Shown here in pieces: positions 43,678 through 53,000 of a stretch of 64,000 bases of DNA. Location: positions 3,224,001 through 3,288,000 of the forward strand of contig NZ_CP106855.1 in assembly GCF_002209355.2 (NCBI RefSeq), given 5' to 3'. The stretch comes from Bdellovibrio sp. SKB1291214. Lineage in GTDB: Bacteria; Bdellovibrionota; Bdellovibrionia; Bdellovibrionales; Bdellovibrionaceae. Made by a program: the position numbers and the translations under genes. The first letter of the stretch is position 1, and the number at the start of each line of letters is the position of its first letter. Under the pieces are notes generated by a model. The model was not told where the DNA came from, ran no database searches, and saw nothing but the letters and a program-made list of their open reading frames with translations.

Positions 43678-44202
43678 ATGAAAATCATCGCAGTTTTGAT
43701 ATTGACGATCGCAACTTCGAATTCTTGGGCAGAAGAGCGCTTCAATCATATCACATGTGAATATCAAAAAACGCCTCTTGCGTGGGAGTTCATGGCGGTT
43801 GATTATAATCGCGAGGGTTTTGAGCTGCGACCAGGTGAATCCAAAGCCATAGTCAGTGCATGGACAACTACCCGAGTAAAAAATCTTGGGTTCTGTGTTT
43901 CATTACGTGGAACATCGACGCCTTCTACGGTGGAAACCATTTTAACTGTTTTCGAGGGATCTGATATTTTCGGAATTGATTACGATTCCTGCCAGCCAAG
44001 CGGCGCAAATATTTCTATAATCAAAAAAGAAACATTAATCACTCGTCGCGGTGATGTTGTGGAGATGTTCGTTGATAACTGGTGGGATGAGGGGCAACCA
44101 ATGCTTTTGTTAAAGCACTATATCTCCCAACAACTCGAAAACGCCAAAGTGTCTGAAATCGCGCCGGCTAAGTGCGCTGAGCTGAAACCGCCTTCACGGT
44201 GA
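43678..44202 (+). CDS. Secreted protein of unknown function
   Basis: The 174-aa protein has a signal peptide (about residues 1-18, ending SWA) and a beta-rich body with four cysteines. No family is recognised. The ATG at 43678 has AGAGG upstream. It ends eight bases before the stop of the convergent ClC gene. Confidence 0.65.
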   Translation: MKIIAVLILTIATSNSWAEERFNHITCEYQKTPLAWEFMAVDYNREGFELRPGESKAIVSAWTTTRVKNLGFCVSLRGTSTPSTVETILTVFEGSDIFGIDYDSCQPSGANISIIKKETLITRRGDVVEMFVDNWWDEGQPMLLLKHYISQQLENAKVSEIAPAKCAELKPPSR

Positions 44203-44210
44203 TTCATTAA

Positions 44211-45545
44211 TTAATGGGAATTGGATTTAACCGGATAGTACTCGTGAGGCACTTGCAAGCCACGTCTAACAATTTTCTCTGTCATGATAGAATTTTTCAT
44301 TAACAAAGAAGAGACCACATACGCAATCGAACAGCATCCCAACAACGGAACTAAACCTAGTGGTTGCTTTGTTCCTTCCAAAGCAAAAACGACCGACGTT
44401 AACAGGGCTCTTGAAGATCCAGCAAATAAAGCGGCCATGCCGACTAATGCCATCGCGTGTGGATCAATATTCCAGTCAGGGAAAAGCATTGTTATTCCGG
44501 TTCCAACTATAAACCCAAAGGAAGCACCCAAGGTAAGTAACGGTGCAAGTGTTCCTCCAGAAGTCCCACTTCCTAGAGCCAAAGCCCAAGACAAAAACTT
44601 CCACACTAAAATACTGGCGGCAGCTCCAATAGTCAGGGAGCCACTTAAGCTCATCGAGATATTTCCATAACCTACACCAAGACTGCGAGGCTCGATCAAT
44701 CCGATCACGCCAACGGCAATACCACCAATTGCTGGCCACCACATCCAATGGACAGGAATTTTCTCAAAAGCGTCTTCAATCCAGTAAATGGATTTCGTAA
44801 CCAGTATACACATTAACCCCATTACCAAACCAAATACCAAGAAGATAGCAAGCTGTGTAATGTTGGTGTCAGGAAGGGGCGGCATCTGAAAGAACGACTC
44901 CGGGCCGATGAACAAACTTCTTAAAGTCGCCGCAATTATTGTGGCTAATGCGACGGGCACAAAAGATTTTGCGCGGAATTCAAATAGTAAGAGTTCAATC
45001 GCAATCATTACTGCCGAAAGTGGCGTACCAAAAATCGCTGTCATACCCGCAGCTGCGCCAGATGCTAGTAGGATTTTTCTTTCATAGGCACTAACAGGCA
45101 GAATCTGTCCAATCCAGGACCCTAAAGCTCCCCCAGTTGCAATGATAGGCCCCTCAGCTCCAAACGGTCCGCCCGAACCAATTGCTACTGCGGACGAAAG
45201 TGGTTTTAAGAAAGTAATTCTGCGGGGAATGCGACTGTCACGCTGAAGAATATTTTCCATGGCTTCAGGAATTCCGTGACCGCGAATGGCTTTGGAACCC
45301 CAACGAGCCATTGCCCCAACGATCAGCCCACCCATCACCGGAATAATCACTGCAATCCAGCCCAGAGTATTTTGTGCGGGTATGCGTTCCTCAAATGAAA
45401 ATGTTTGAAAATAGAATAGGTTGGTGCAAAGTTGAATAGACATTAAGAGGCTTTTTGCGACGAAGGTCATTGCCACTCCGATCACGCAGCTTAACGAGTA
45501 TATAAAAACCACCTGACTTTTTCTGCTTAACTCTTGCTCTGCCAT
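44211..45545 (-). CDS. ClC-family chloride channel/transporter
   Basis: The 444-aa membrane protein has about ten hydrophobic segments and the ClC selectivity motifs: GHGIP, GAEGP with the gating Glu, and SGGTLAP. There is no CBS domain. The motif forms differ from E. coli ClcA (GSGIP, GREGP, GIFAP), so whether it is an H+/Cl- exchanger or a fluoride- or chloride-specific channel is open. The ATG pair at 45545-45548 follows GGAG; the longer frame to 45698 would overlap the divergent zinc-finger gene and has no better site. Confidence 0.88.
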   Translation of the reverse strand: MAEQELSRKSQVVFIYSLSCVIGVAMTFVAKSLLMSIQLCTNLFYFQTFSFEERIPAQNTLGWIAVIIPVMGGLIVGAMARWGSKAIRGHGIPEAMENILQRDSRIPRRITFLKPLSSAVAIGSGGPFGAEGPIIATGGALGSWIGQILPVSAYERKILLASGAAAGMTAIFGTPLSAVMIAIELLLFEFRAKSFVPVALATIIAATLRSLFIGPESFFQMPPLPDTNITQLAIFLVFGLVMGLMCILVTKSIYWIEDAFEKIPVHWMWWPAIGGIAVGVIGLIEPRSLGVGYGNISMSLSGSLTIGAAASILVWKFLSWALALGSGTSGGTLAPLLTLGASFGFIVGTGITMLFPDWNIDPHAMALVGMAALFAGSSRALLTSVVFALEGTKQPLGLVPLLGCCSIAYVVSSLLMKNSIMTEKIVRRGLQVPHEYYPVKSNSH

Positions 45546-45654
45546 CATTGTCTCCGATCTGGCGAATCTGCTCCTCGGAATTGAAACGTACAATACTTTG
45601 GACCTTGCATCGAAACGGTGTGTCATGTAATTTTTCGAACAAGGAATCATCAAT

Positions 45655-46146
45655 ATGGAAAATTCAAACTGCTGCGTCTGCCAAAAACCTAAAGCCAATT
45701 TAGAATGTGGTGTCTGCCACGAACACGTCTGTAAAAAGTGTGCGCAATTCGTGGAGGACGGTTCTTTTTCCTTTTACAAGACGGTTCCTAAGATTCTTCA
45801 AAGCACCGTCTTTTGTGGTCCTTGTTATGATCGAGAGATCTCTCCAGCAATTGCTGAATACGAACAGATCATGAAGAAAGCCAAAGGGATCAGCATCTTC
45901 ATGAAAGAAGATTCCAAGATCACCCAACGATTTAGCAGAAAAGAAAATCCTATCGAGATCAAAGAGTGTGAAGACAAAGACGAACTCGTTATGCGCATGG
46001 CGTTTCTTGCAGTGACCGGGGGTTTTAATGCCTTAGTGGACGTGGAAATTAAACACGAAAAAGTAAAACCCGGCGGCAAGTATCAGTATACGAACTGGAG
46101 CGGGAAGGGCATTCCCACTCTAGTTACCTCCAGTAGACATCTTTAA
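45655..46146 (+). CDS. Zinc-finger protein with a YbjQ-like C terminus
   Basis: The 163-aa protein has an N-terminal eight-cysteine module (residues ~5-60; CCVCQ, CGVCHEHVCKKC, FCGPCYD) in the cross-brace style of FYVE, B-box or double zinc-ribbon domains. The C-terminal part (about 105-155; AVTGGFNALVDVEIKHEK) resembles YbjQ/heavy-metal-binding domains. The pairing is uncommon in bacteria as far as I know. AAGGA precedes the ATG. It is divergent from the ClC gene. Confidence 0.7.
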   Translation: MENSNCCVCQKPKANLECGVCHEHVCKKCAQFVEDGSFSFYKTVPKILQSTVFCGPCYDREISPAIAEYEQIMKKAKGISIFMKEDSKITQRFSRKENPIEIKECEDKDELVMRMAFLAVTGGFNALVDVEIKHEKVKPGGKYQYTNWSGKGIPTLVTSSRHL

Positions 46147-46152
46147 GCCGTC

Positions 46153-46800
46153 CTATTGAACAGTGATCCAAACTCGGCTAACGCCGTAAGCACGAACCAG
46201 TCTGTTAAATGTATATCCATTATCAGGATGCATACGAATGCACCCATGGGATGCTGGCTTACCAAGTTTTGGCCAGTTGCCTTTAGGTGTCCCGTGAAGG
46301 GCGTAACCACCTTTGATGAAGACGGCATAGGGCATATTGCCTAAGCCATTGTAATCACCTTCTGGATATTTTGTAGAAGTATAACGGTCATAGATGCGAC
46401 CATCTGGATGTCGATCAAAATTGGGTGTGGTGTAGCCTGCCATTCCTGTTGAGACAGCCCATGAACCTTGCATGTAACCATTCACGTAAAGGTACATACG
46501 TTGTGAACTTTTGACGACCTGAGCCCAGACCGAGCACGCATTTCTAGAGCAGCCTCCAAAGGGTCCGAGTATGTCATCCATCACAGTATTAATGTGAGCG
46601 GGCTTGCCGGTTTCTTGTTCGTAAATTTTATCGTACTGATCTAGGATTTCTTCAACGTTTGGATCGAATGGATTGATATGTTCAAGCATGTTAGGAATGC
46701 GGTCATCGTCGATATATGTGGTTACTTCCGCTTTCGCATAATTCCCCATTAGTAGCATAAGCGAAAGACTGAAACATGTTACGTGATGGCTTGTTCTCAT
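46153..46800 (-). CDS. L,D-transpeptidase (YkuD domain)
   Basis: The 215-aa protein has a signal peptide (ending AKAE) and a YkuD domain. The catalytic block SHGCIRM and the histidine motif HGTPKGNWPKLG are intact. Such periplasmic enzymes make 3-3 peptidoglycan cross-links or attach proteins to peptidoglycan; Bdellovibrio uses several on its own and prey walls. I chose the ATG at 46800, preceded by GAGGTG. It is convergent with the zinc-finger gene. Confidence 0.9.
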   Translation of the reverse strand: MRTSHHVTCFSLSLMLLMGNYAKAEVTTYIDDDRIPNMLEHINPFDPNVEEILDQYDKIYEQETGKPAHINTVMDDILGPFGGCSRNACSVWAQVVKSSQRMYLYVNGYMQGSWAVSTGMAGYTTPNFDRHPDGRIYDRYTSTKYPEGDYNGLGNMPYAVFIKGGYALHGTPKGNWPKLGKPASHGCIRMHPDNGYTFNRLVRAYGVSRVWITVQ

Positions 46801-46877
46801 GTCACACCTCAATTTGTGAGAGAGTTAAACTTGTTTCAAGTCTACTCTTGCGTACAAAAAATTGAGGTGGACCTAGT

Positions 46878-47303
46878 CTAATACGAGACTTCTGTTGCGG
46901 AACGAACTGTTAAAGTTTCGTTCTGTACGTTGCGCATTACCAATTCGAATTGGATCTTTAGCAAATCGCTGTCGGATATTGTGTGGCAGAACAAGAATGT
47001 CAGGTGCAGTCGCTCCTTGTCAGACAATTTGAATAGATCCCATAATCGGGGAAGAGTATCCATAGAAAAATGTCTTTTTTTGTCGAACACAAGCTTCACG
47101 AATGTTTTCGATACCTGAAGTCTGTCGGCACAGTATTGCAAAGAGAACGAGTATTTCTTTGTTTTCTCTGCAACGAATTTCTCTTTTAAGAAATCGCGGT
47201 AATCTGGATAGCTACCGATGTGTGTGGGTTGAATCATAAAAAACTCTTTTTGTTGGAGGGGGCTTGGAAGGGCGATCGCCTCTCCGGATAGTTCTTGGAA
47301 CAT
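46878..47303 (-). CDS. TIGR02147-family protein, N-terminal half only
   Basis: The 141-aa protein matches the DNA-binding half of TIGR02147-family regulators (YPDYRDFLKEKF, AEKTKKYSFSLQYCADRL, VSKTFVKLVFDKKRHF). Full members are about 250-280 aa, so the C-terminal half is missing. No further matching frame follows. The start could also be the ATG at 47237, just before the domain. It may be a truncated gene or a stand-alone DNA-binding unit. Confidence 0.65.
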   Translation of the reverse strand: MFQELSGEAIALPSPLQQKEFFMIQPTHIGSYPDYRDFLKEKFVAEKTKKYSFSLQYCADRLQVSKTFVKLVFDKKRHFSMDTLPRLWDLFKLSDKERLHLTFLFCHTISDSDLLKIQFELVMRNVQNETLTVRSATEVSY

Positions 47304-47351
47304 TTCATTCACCTTTTCGGTTAATCAAATTTTAAAAATTCTAGAGAAAGA

Positions 47352-47382
47352 AGAGCCGGGGAGGTTAAATTTCCCCGGCTCT
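47352..47382 (-). terminator. Terminator after the secreted 164-aa gene
   Basis: An 11-bp stem (47352-47362 with 47372-47382) with a 9-base loop, followed on the minus strand by TTCTTTCTC. It lies about 30 bases after the stop of the gene ending at 47413. Confidence 0.65.
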
Positions 47383-47412
47383 GAAGGATCACGCTCCCAA
47401 TTCACCAATGAA

Positions 47413-47907
47413 TTAGTTACGGTCTTGATCTAGAGCGATTTCCATTCTGTTAACACCAAGGTTTACGCCGAAACCTTTTGCGAACTGGAAGGAAACTTTA
47501 AGAGCGATTGTTGGAAGGTCTACGCGAGTCGCAGTAATAACACCAACGCCACCAAGGATTGCGCCTTGAGCTTGAGCTACGTAGTAAGTGCCAAGGATAG
47601 ATTCTGGATTAGAATCAAAAAGAGCGATTTCAGCAGCTTGCCCCGTCAATTCCATTTTGCCTAAAGCGATTTGTGGAGAGAAAGGTTTAGCTTTCATTTT
47701 TACAGTTACTGGATATTCTGCAGTTTGACCTGTTGGTGACATACAAGCCAAAGTGCCTTTACCGTTATATTCATAATTTCCCAGAATAACTTTGATACCA
47801 GATGCCGTGCCTTTAAAGTTCAAGTTACATGCCCAAGCTGGAGCCGTGTACGCGTGAGCTTGTGAAACACCCAAAACCATTGCGATAGCCAAGAATACTT
47901 TTTTCAT
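47413..47907 (-). CDS. Small secreted protein divergent from a TIGR02147 regulator
   Basis: The 164-aa protein has a signal peptide (about residues 1-19, ending AHAYT) and a beta-rich, glycine-rich body with two cysteines. I recognise no family. AAGGAGG eight bases before the ATG confirms the start; the surrounding AATCCT-AAGG-AGGATT can fold a hairpin that contains it. The gene faces a TIGR02147 regulator across a region with two 17-bp palindromes and is a likely target. Confidence 0.7.
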   Translation of the reverse strand: MKKVFLAIAMVLGVSQAHAYTAPAWACNLNFKGTASGIKVILGNYEYNGKGTLACMSPTGQTAEYPVTVKMKAKPFSPQIALGKMELTGQAAEIALFDSNPESILGTYYVAQAQGAILGGVGVITATRVDLPTIALKVSFQFAKGFGVNLGVNRMEIALDQDRN

Positions 47908-48011
47908 TTTAATCCTCCTTAGGATTGTTTTTGTTAGTAACGTTTTAAATTCCGCTGTTGCGGTATGGAGCAAGAGATATCCGAGCCTTTTCAGCCTGTC
48001 TAGACCCCGAA

Positions 48012-48028
48012 CGGGACATTGTGTCCCG
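48012..48028. promoter_or_regulatory. Palindromic operator candidate 1
   Basis: The perfect inverted repeat CGGGACA-TTG-TGTCCCG lies 70 bases before the TIGR02147 start. An identical pair of arms is repeated 28 bases downstream. Confidence 0.7.
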
Positions 48029-48039
48029 ACTATTTAAAA

Positions 48040-48056
48040 CGGGACAAGTTGTCCCG
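48040..48056. promoter_or_regulatory. Palindromic operator candidate 2
   Basis: The perfect inverted repeat CGGGACA-AGT-TGTCCCG ends 6 bases before the -35 element of the TIGR02147 promoter. The shared arms and different centres with the upstream copy point to a protein-binding site. Confidence 0.7.
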
Positions 48057-48062
48057 GGGAGC

Positions 48063-48097
48063 TTGCGTTATTAGAGTTTTGTGTCTATAACGGGCCC
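48063..48097 (+). promoter_or_regulatory. Sigma-70-type promoter, leaderless
   Basis: A -35 TTGCGT (48063-48068), 17-base spacer and -10 TATAAC (48086-48091) put the expected transcription start at 48098, the A of the start codon. There is no Shine-Dalgarno before that ATG, which fits a leaderless mRNA. Confidence 0.6.
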
Positions 48098-48865
48098 ATG
48101 GAAATCACTATTAAAAAGCTATTGATGCAGGAACTTGCGAAACGCCAAACGCGCAATCCCTCTTATTCATTGCGTGCCTTCGCCAGAGATCTTGATATTG
48201 GATCGACGACTTTATCAGATGTTTTAGGAGACAGAAGATCGCTCTCTAAGACGAACCTTGAAAAAGTGATGGAGCGTTTGCTTGTATCACCTCTCGAGAA
48301 AGAGCTGCTTTGGTCAGAGTATAAACAAGGCTCTACAAAGGTTGAAATCGACGAGCGCCTCTTATTACAGGAGGACACATTCCGTCTCATTTCTGACTGG
48401 TACTACCTCGCGATTATGAACTTGGCGAAGCTTCCAGAAAATAGAGCGAACCCTCAATGGATTGCAAAACGTTTAGGAATCAAAGAGGAAAAAGCAGAAG
48501 AAGCTTTAGAGCGTTTGCTCAGATTAGAACTTTTGAAAAAAAATCGTAATCGTCTTGTGCGCACGGCAAAGCCAATGGTGATGCAAGATGTGCCGTCAGC
48601 TGCAATACGCAAGCACCATAACCAGAATTTGCATCTAGCAGAGCAATCACTCCACAGAGATCCCGTCGATAAACGGGTTTTTAACTCAATGACTATCGCC
48701 GTGAATCCTGAAAAACTCGGCGCTGTGAAAGATGTCCTATTAAAAACTCGAAAAAAAATAGAGGATCTGCTAGAAGATGGCCCTCTATCTGAGGTTTATA
48801 CTTTTTCGTTTCAGTTATTCCCGTTAACGAAACTTCAAGATGGTACGGAGGGGCGCAATGTTTAA
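48098..48865 (+). CDS. TIGR02147-family transcriptional regulator
   Basis: The 255-aa protein has the TIGR02147/DUF4423 layout: an N-terminal helix-turn-helix (YSLRAFARDLDIGSTTLSDVL, read across residues ~24-44; then GDRRSLSKTNLEKVM) and a C-terminal region with an additional winged-helix-like part (WIAKRLGIKEEKAEEALERL). These proteins are common in Bdellovibrio and Fibrobacter and usually lie next to secreted-protein genes. It overlaps the downstream HExxH gene by 8 bases. Twin palindromes and a leaderless-type promoter lie upstream, so autoregulation and control of the divergent 164-aa gene are likely. Confidence 0.83.
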   Translation: MEITIKKLLMQELAKRQTRNPSYSLRAFARDLDIGSTTLSDVLGDRRSLSKTNLEKVMERLLVSPLEKELLWSEYKQGSTKVEIDERLLLQEDTFRLISDWYYLAIMNLAKLPENRANPQWIAKRLGIKEEKAEEALERLLRLELLKKNRNRLVRTAKPMVMQDVPSAAIRKHHNQNLHLAEQSLHRDPVDKRVFNSMTIAVNPEKLGAVKDVLLKTRKKIEDLLEDGPLSEVYTFSFQLFPLTKLQDGTEGRNV

Positions 48866-49877
48866 GACTATGAGAGCTTTAGTATCGGCTGCGATCATCT
48901 TTTCGTCATTCAGTGCAATGGCTATGATCGGCGGTGACTGGGTTGGCAACGGAGGCGGCATCGCAGAAAAGAACGTTCTTTACGCTTACGAGCGTTTGGA
49001 TCAATACATTGAAATCTGCCTTACATCTGACACATGCAAATTAGATCCTCGTCAGCGCGAGATCATCGCAAAAATCGCCAAAGGTCTTCCCCAAGAGCTT
49101 CGCGGTCGCATGATCTATTTCGGTTCCGAGCAAAAAACTCCGGGGTTCTTTATGATCGACGGTTTGGTTCGTGTTGCCAAAACAGGCAGCTCACCAAGCA
49201 GTCCCATTTATATCAATGCAGATCTCCTTTACAGCAAAGGCGCTGACAACCAATACACAGCAGTGACAATTCCTGAAGCTGTTGCGATCTTGGTCCACGA
49301 GTTCGGTCACCATTACGGCGGTTACTCTCACGAGGAACTAGATTTGTTGGGTGTTCGTATTTCGATGCTTCTTCAATCTAAAATGGCAGTGACGCCGCTT
49401 CTTCCATGGAGCAACGATATCTCTGCAATGGTTTTAACTAAAAATGTTTACACGGCTTATCCAGATGTTCTTTTGAATGTCGGCGATGATGTGATTGATA
49501 TTTCTAAATCCATTGCTGACGAGGCGATGTGCTACCGTTTCTCGGTACCGATTCCAGTTTTGCCAATCCCAGATTTGGATTTGATCAGCAAAAAACCAGC
49601 GGGCTCAGTTCTTTACAACCTTCACTGGGACAAATTCAATGACAGCGACACTCGTATTAAAGTGAAGTTGATCGGCAACATCTCGAACTCTTGCTTGTTT
49701 AAAACAAACATCCTTCTTCGCAGTAACGAATATAAGATGTCCATCAGCTTCTCTGCGACGAAAATCAATAACACTTGGAAGTACGACCATGATTCATTGA
49801 AGGTCGAGCAATACCGCGATCCTTGGTACAAAGTGATCCGCTTACCTTTCCAGCCAATGTCCTGGGGAGAAAACTAA
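48858..49877 (+). CDS. Secreted protein with an HExxH motif (putative zinc protease)
   Basis: The 339-aa protein has a signal peptide (about residues 1-23, ending AMA) and a metalloprotease motif HEFGHHYGGYSHEELD near residue 146, where HEFGH supplies HExxH and a later Glu could be the third ligand. The remainder after ~200 is beta-rich. GGAGGGG precedes the ATG at 48858, inside the 3' end of the TIGR02147 gene, so the two are translationally coupled. It may act on prey or its own envelope; protease activity is unproven. Confidence 0.75.
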   Translation: MFKTMRALVSAAIIFSSFSAMAMIGGDWVGNGGGIAEKNVLYAYERLDQYIEICLTSDTCKLDPRQREIIAKIAKGLPQELRGRMIYFGSEQKTPGFFMIDGLVRVAKTGSSPSSPIYINADLLYSKGADNQYTAVTIPEAVAILVHEFGHHYGGYSHEELDLLGVRISMLLQSKMAVTPLLPWSNDISAMVLTKNVYTAYPDVLLNVGDDVIDISKSIADEAMCYRFSVPIPVLPIPDLDLISKKPAGSVLYNLHWDKFNDSDTRIKVKLIGNISNSCLFKTNILLRSNEYKMSISFSATKINNTWKYDHDSLKVEQYRDPWYKVIRLPFQPMSWGEN

Positions 49878-49880
49878 AAA

Positions 49881-49912
49881 GAAGGCGGGTTTCAATCCCG
49901 CCTTTTTTATTT
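49881..49912 (+). terminator. Terminator after the HExxH gene
   Basis: The stem AAGGCGGG (49882-49889) with CCCGCCTT (49897-49904), a 7-base loop, and a following T-run is a classical intrinsic terminator just after the stop codon. Confidence 0.9.
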
Positions 49913-49917
49913 AGATT

Positions 49918-49994
49918 GACCTCTTGTAATCAGTATTTAATTTACTGAGGTCGTTAAATTCGATCATCAAACTAAATCCGCGTCGATTATGTTG
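49918..49994. repeat. Upstream element A of the RHS gene (copy of 54655-54729)
   Basis: The 77-base element is about four-fifths identical by eye to 54655-54729. It contains a 6-bp inverted repeat GACCTC (49918-49923) ... GAGGTC (49947-49952) and an inner one CAGTA-TTTAATT-TACTG (49931-49947). In copy B the outer left arm is GACTTC, which still pairs in RNA through a G-U wobble. It ends 66 bases before the RHS start codon, so it may be an operator or a leader structure. Confidence 0.65.
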
Positions 49995-50060
49995 ACCAAT
50001 CATTTCCACAACGAAACCATTTGTTACTAAGCAAATAATTGTTTTGTCAAAGGATGTGAC

Positions 50061-53000
50061 ATGTTGCGCGTTTTAGTTAGTGCGTTGCTTTTGTGTGTAT
50101 TAATTCAGGCAGAGGCTCGTAATGATAGAGCTTTGAAGCTTCCTCCGGTGGAAAAGCCGCGAGTACAAAGAGAATTTAGGCGATCAATTCAATTGGAGAG
50201 GAATTCCAATCGGGCCAGTTCCAATTACGACGTTGGTAACGTGGAAGTTGGAGCAGAGGGAGTTCACGCATTTAATTTCTATTTCAATAATCTTGAGCCC
50301 ACTGACAAGGTGACATTCTCTGCATCAACGCTTGCAGGAAGTGCAGGATATAAAATTTTGAAAGATGGATGTAAAGGAGTCACGCTAACGGGAACACAGA
50401 GGTGTTCTATGGAAGTATCCTATAAATTCACTTCCTCTGGTATCCAAAACACCGTTTTAACTTCGCCATGGGTGTTACAATATCAATTGGAGGATGGAAC
50501 GATTGGTTCGTACAGCGGTACTGGATCTGAGTCTTATTCCGCATATGTTATTCCTCCGCCGCCCGAGTATGAGAAAGATCCATCTCCTCAGACGTGTCAG
50601 GGGCAAGCGCAAGGTTCCATCGTACGTTTGGATAGCCAATCTCTTGGTGAGGAAGTTGCTATCGTAGGGGTTGGGGGATCATTAGTATACACCACCGAAA
50701 ACGCAAAACAGTTTGTTACCACAGCGTCCAAGGCAAATCGCATTCAAAGCTTCAATCCTGAAGGAATGTCCTTTTCGTTACTTCATTATTATGATCGAGT
50801 AAAACTTCGTTTGTTTGAGGGAAGCGGCAATTCCCGATTTGCCAAGTATATTAACCTGGATGGTCAGAGAGTTGTTGCCAGCTCTGATGGCCAAGAGTTG
50901 TATTATTTCGATACTAATGGCCGACATATGACTACTCGTTATTCGTTAACTGGTGCGATATTGCGTACTTTCAATTATACGAATAATAAAATTTCATCGA
51001 TTGTGGACGCTTTCGGAAACACTATAACATTCGGGCGTAATAGCTTGGGTGTGCTAACGTCCATCACTTCCCCTTATGGGCAGGTGACAAACATTACCAC
51101 AACTTCTGCCGGGTTAGTCGCCACCATCAAAAACCCAATGTCTCAAGTTCACACGTTGGCCTATAAAAGTGGAACTGAGCTATTGGAGAAGTTCACGAAG
51201 CCAGGTGGTCAGTATGCGACGTTTACGTATGATGGCAATGGTAAGTTAACGAGAGACGCAGGAAGCGGTGGAAACCGTTGGGATTTACTTTTAACCTTAA
51301 TGTCGGATCAGAGAACGACAGACAAAAGCTCAGCTCTTGCGAGAAAAGAAACATATTATTACTGGTCAGAAAAAGGTGATAATCACAGATATGTGGATTA
51401 TGCATCTGGCGCGTGGTCAGACAATATTTCCCTTTATAATAATGCTGGGAATGAATACCAAGAAGAGAACTATTCTGAACGAAGTACGACTTTCACCGAT
51501 CCCCGTTTTGGAATTATGCATGACATGCCATTTACTAATAGCAAAATAGTGGCGGATGAACTGACGCGTGAGGTTGGGTCCGTTTTTACATTGTATAATC
51601 GATCAATAGATTCATATAAGCTATTCGATTTTGGTAAAATGGTGGATACAGTAACTGTAAACGACCGCCTGACCTCTACCTCCACCTATACCGTTGCTAC
51701 AAATACACATCTGTCTCAATCCCCGCAAGGAGCGACAGCAACAAAAACTATAGACCAATTCGGAAGAACAACTTCTGAAAAAATCGGAAATGATTTACCG
51801 TGGACATTTGTCTACGATGGATACGGCAGGCTTTGGTCAAAGTCGCAGGGGTCCAATGTCGAGCAGTACGCATACAACTCTTCTGGATACTTACAAAGCG
51901 TCACGAACGCGCGTAACGAAGTTACTTCATATACATACGATCTTGCCGGCAAACTGACTCAAATTAAACTGCCTGACAATCGACTTATCGGTATGACTTA
52001 TGATGCAAATGGAAATAGAACAGGCATTACACCGCCCTCTAAGCCTGCTCATAAGTTCGTATTCAATGCGATGGATTTAATGAGTTCCTATCAGCCGCCA
52101 GCTTTAACGGGTGTTACTGTTAAGGATACAACGTACGCGTATAACCAAGATAAACAGCTGACCCAAATTACAAGACCTGACACTAGAACCGTAAAGTACG
52201 TATATGGTGCCTCCAGCGGAAGGCTTGAGCAGGTTCAAGTAGCGCGCGGTAGTGACAAATACTTTTATAAACCTTGGTCCGATCGTATCGAACAGATTGA
52301 CTCTGCAGACGGAATTAGAACTTTCTATTACTATTTTGGAAAAATGTTAAGGTCTGAATCTCAAAGCTTAACTACCAACGGTTTAAATATAGCTAAAGTT
52401 TCCTATAATTTTGATTCCGAACTTAGAGTTTCGGCACGCGTGGTTGAAGGGGATGGATACAACTCAACGACTGCGATCACATATAACGGTGACAGTGTTC
52501 CAGCAAAAATTGGTAACATGACCCTTACGTATAGTTATCCTTCCGGTCGGTTGTCCACAACTGCATTAGACAGAATTACGGATTCACGCACATATAATAC
52601 GTCGGGATATCTTACTGGTTACAAGGCCGTCTATACGCCGACATCAGGCGCGGCTACGACACTATACTCTTACACTTTAACCCGCGACGTAATGGGACGA
52701 ATCAGTGGTAAGTCAGAAACAATTGGCGGGGTAACAACGACATATGCTTATCAATACGATAAAGCCGGACGACTTACATTGGTCACAAAAAATGGGGCAA
52801 CGAACAGCTCATTTGTTTACGACAGCAATGGTAATAAAACCAGTGGTGTAATCAACGGAGTGGCGTTCACTGCGACATACGATAATCAAGATCGTTTGAC
52901 GAGTTGGAATGGAGTTGCTTACGGATACAATGCTAACGGCGACAATACCAACATCGGTACGAACACATTCACATACGATGCTTACAGTCGCTTGCTTGCG

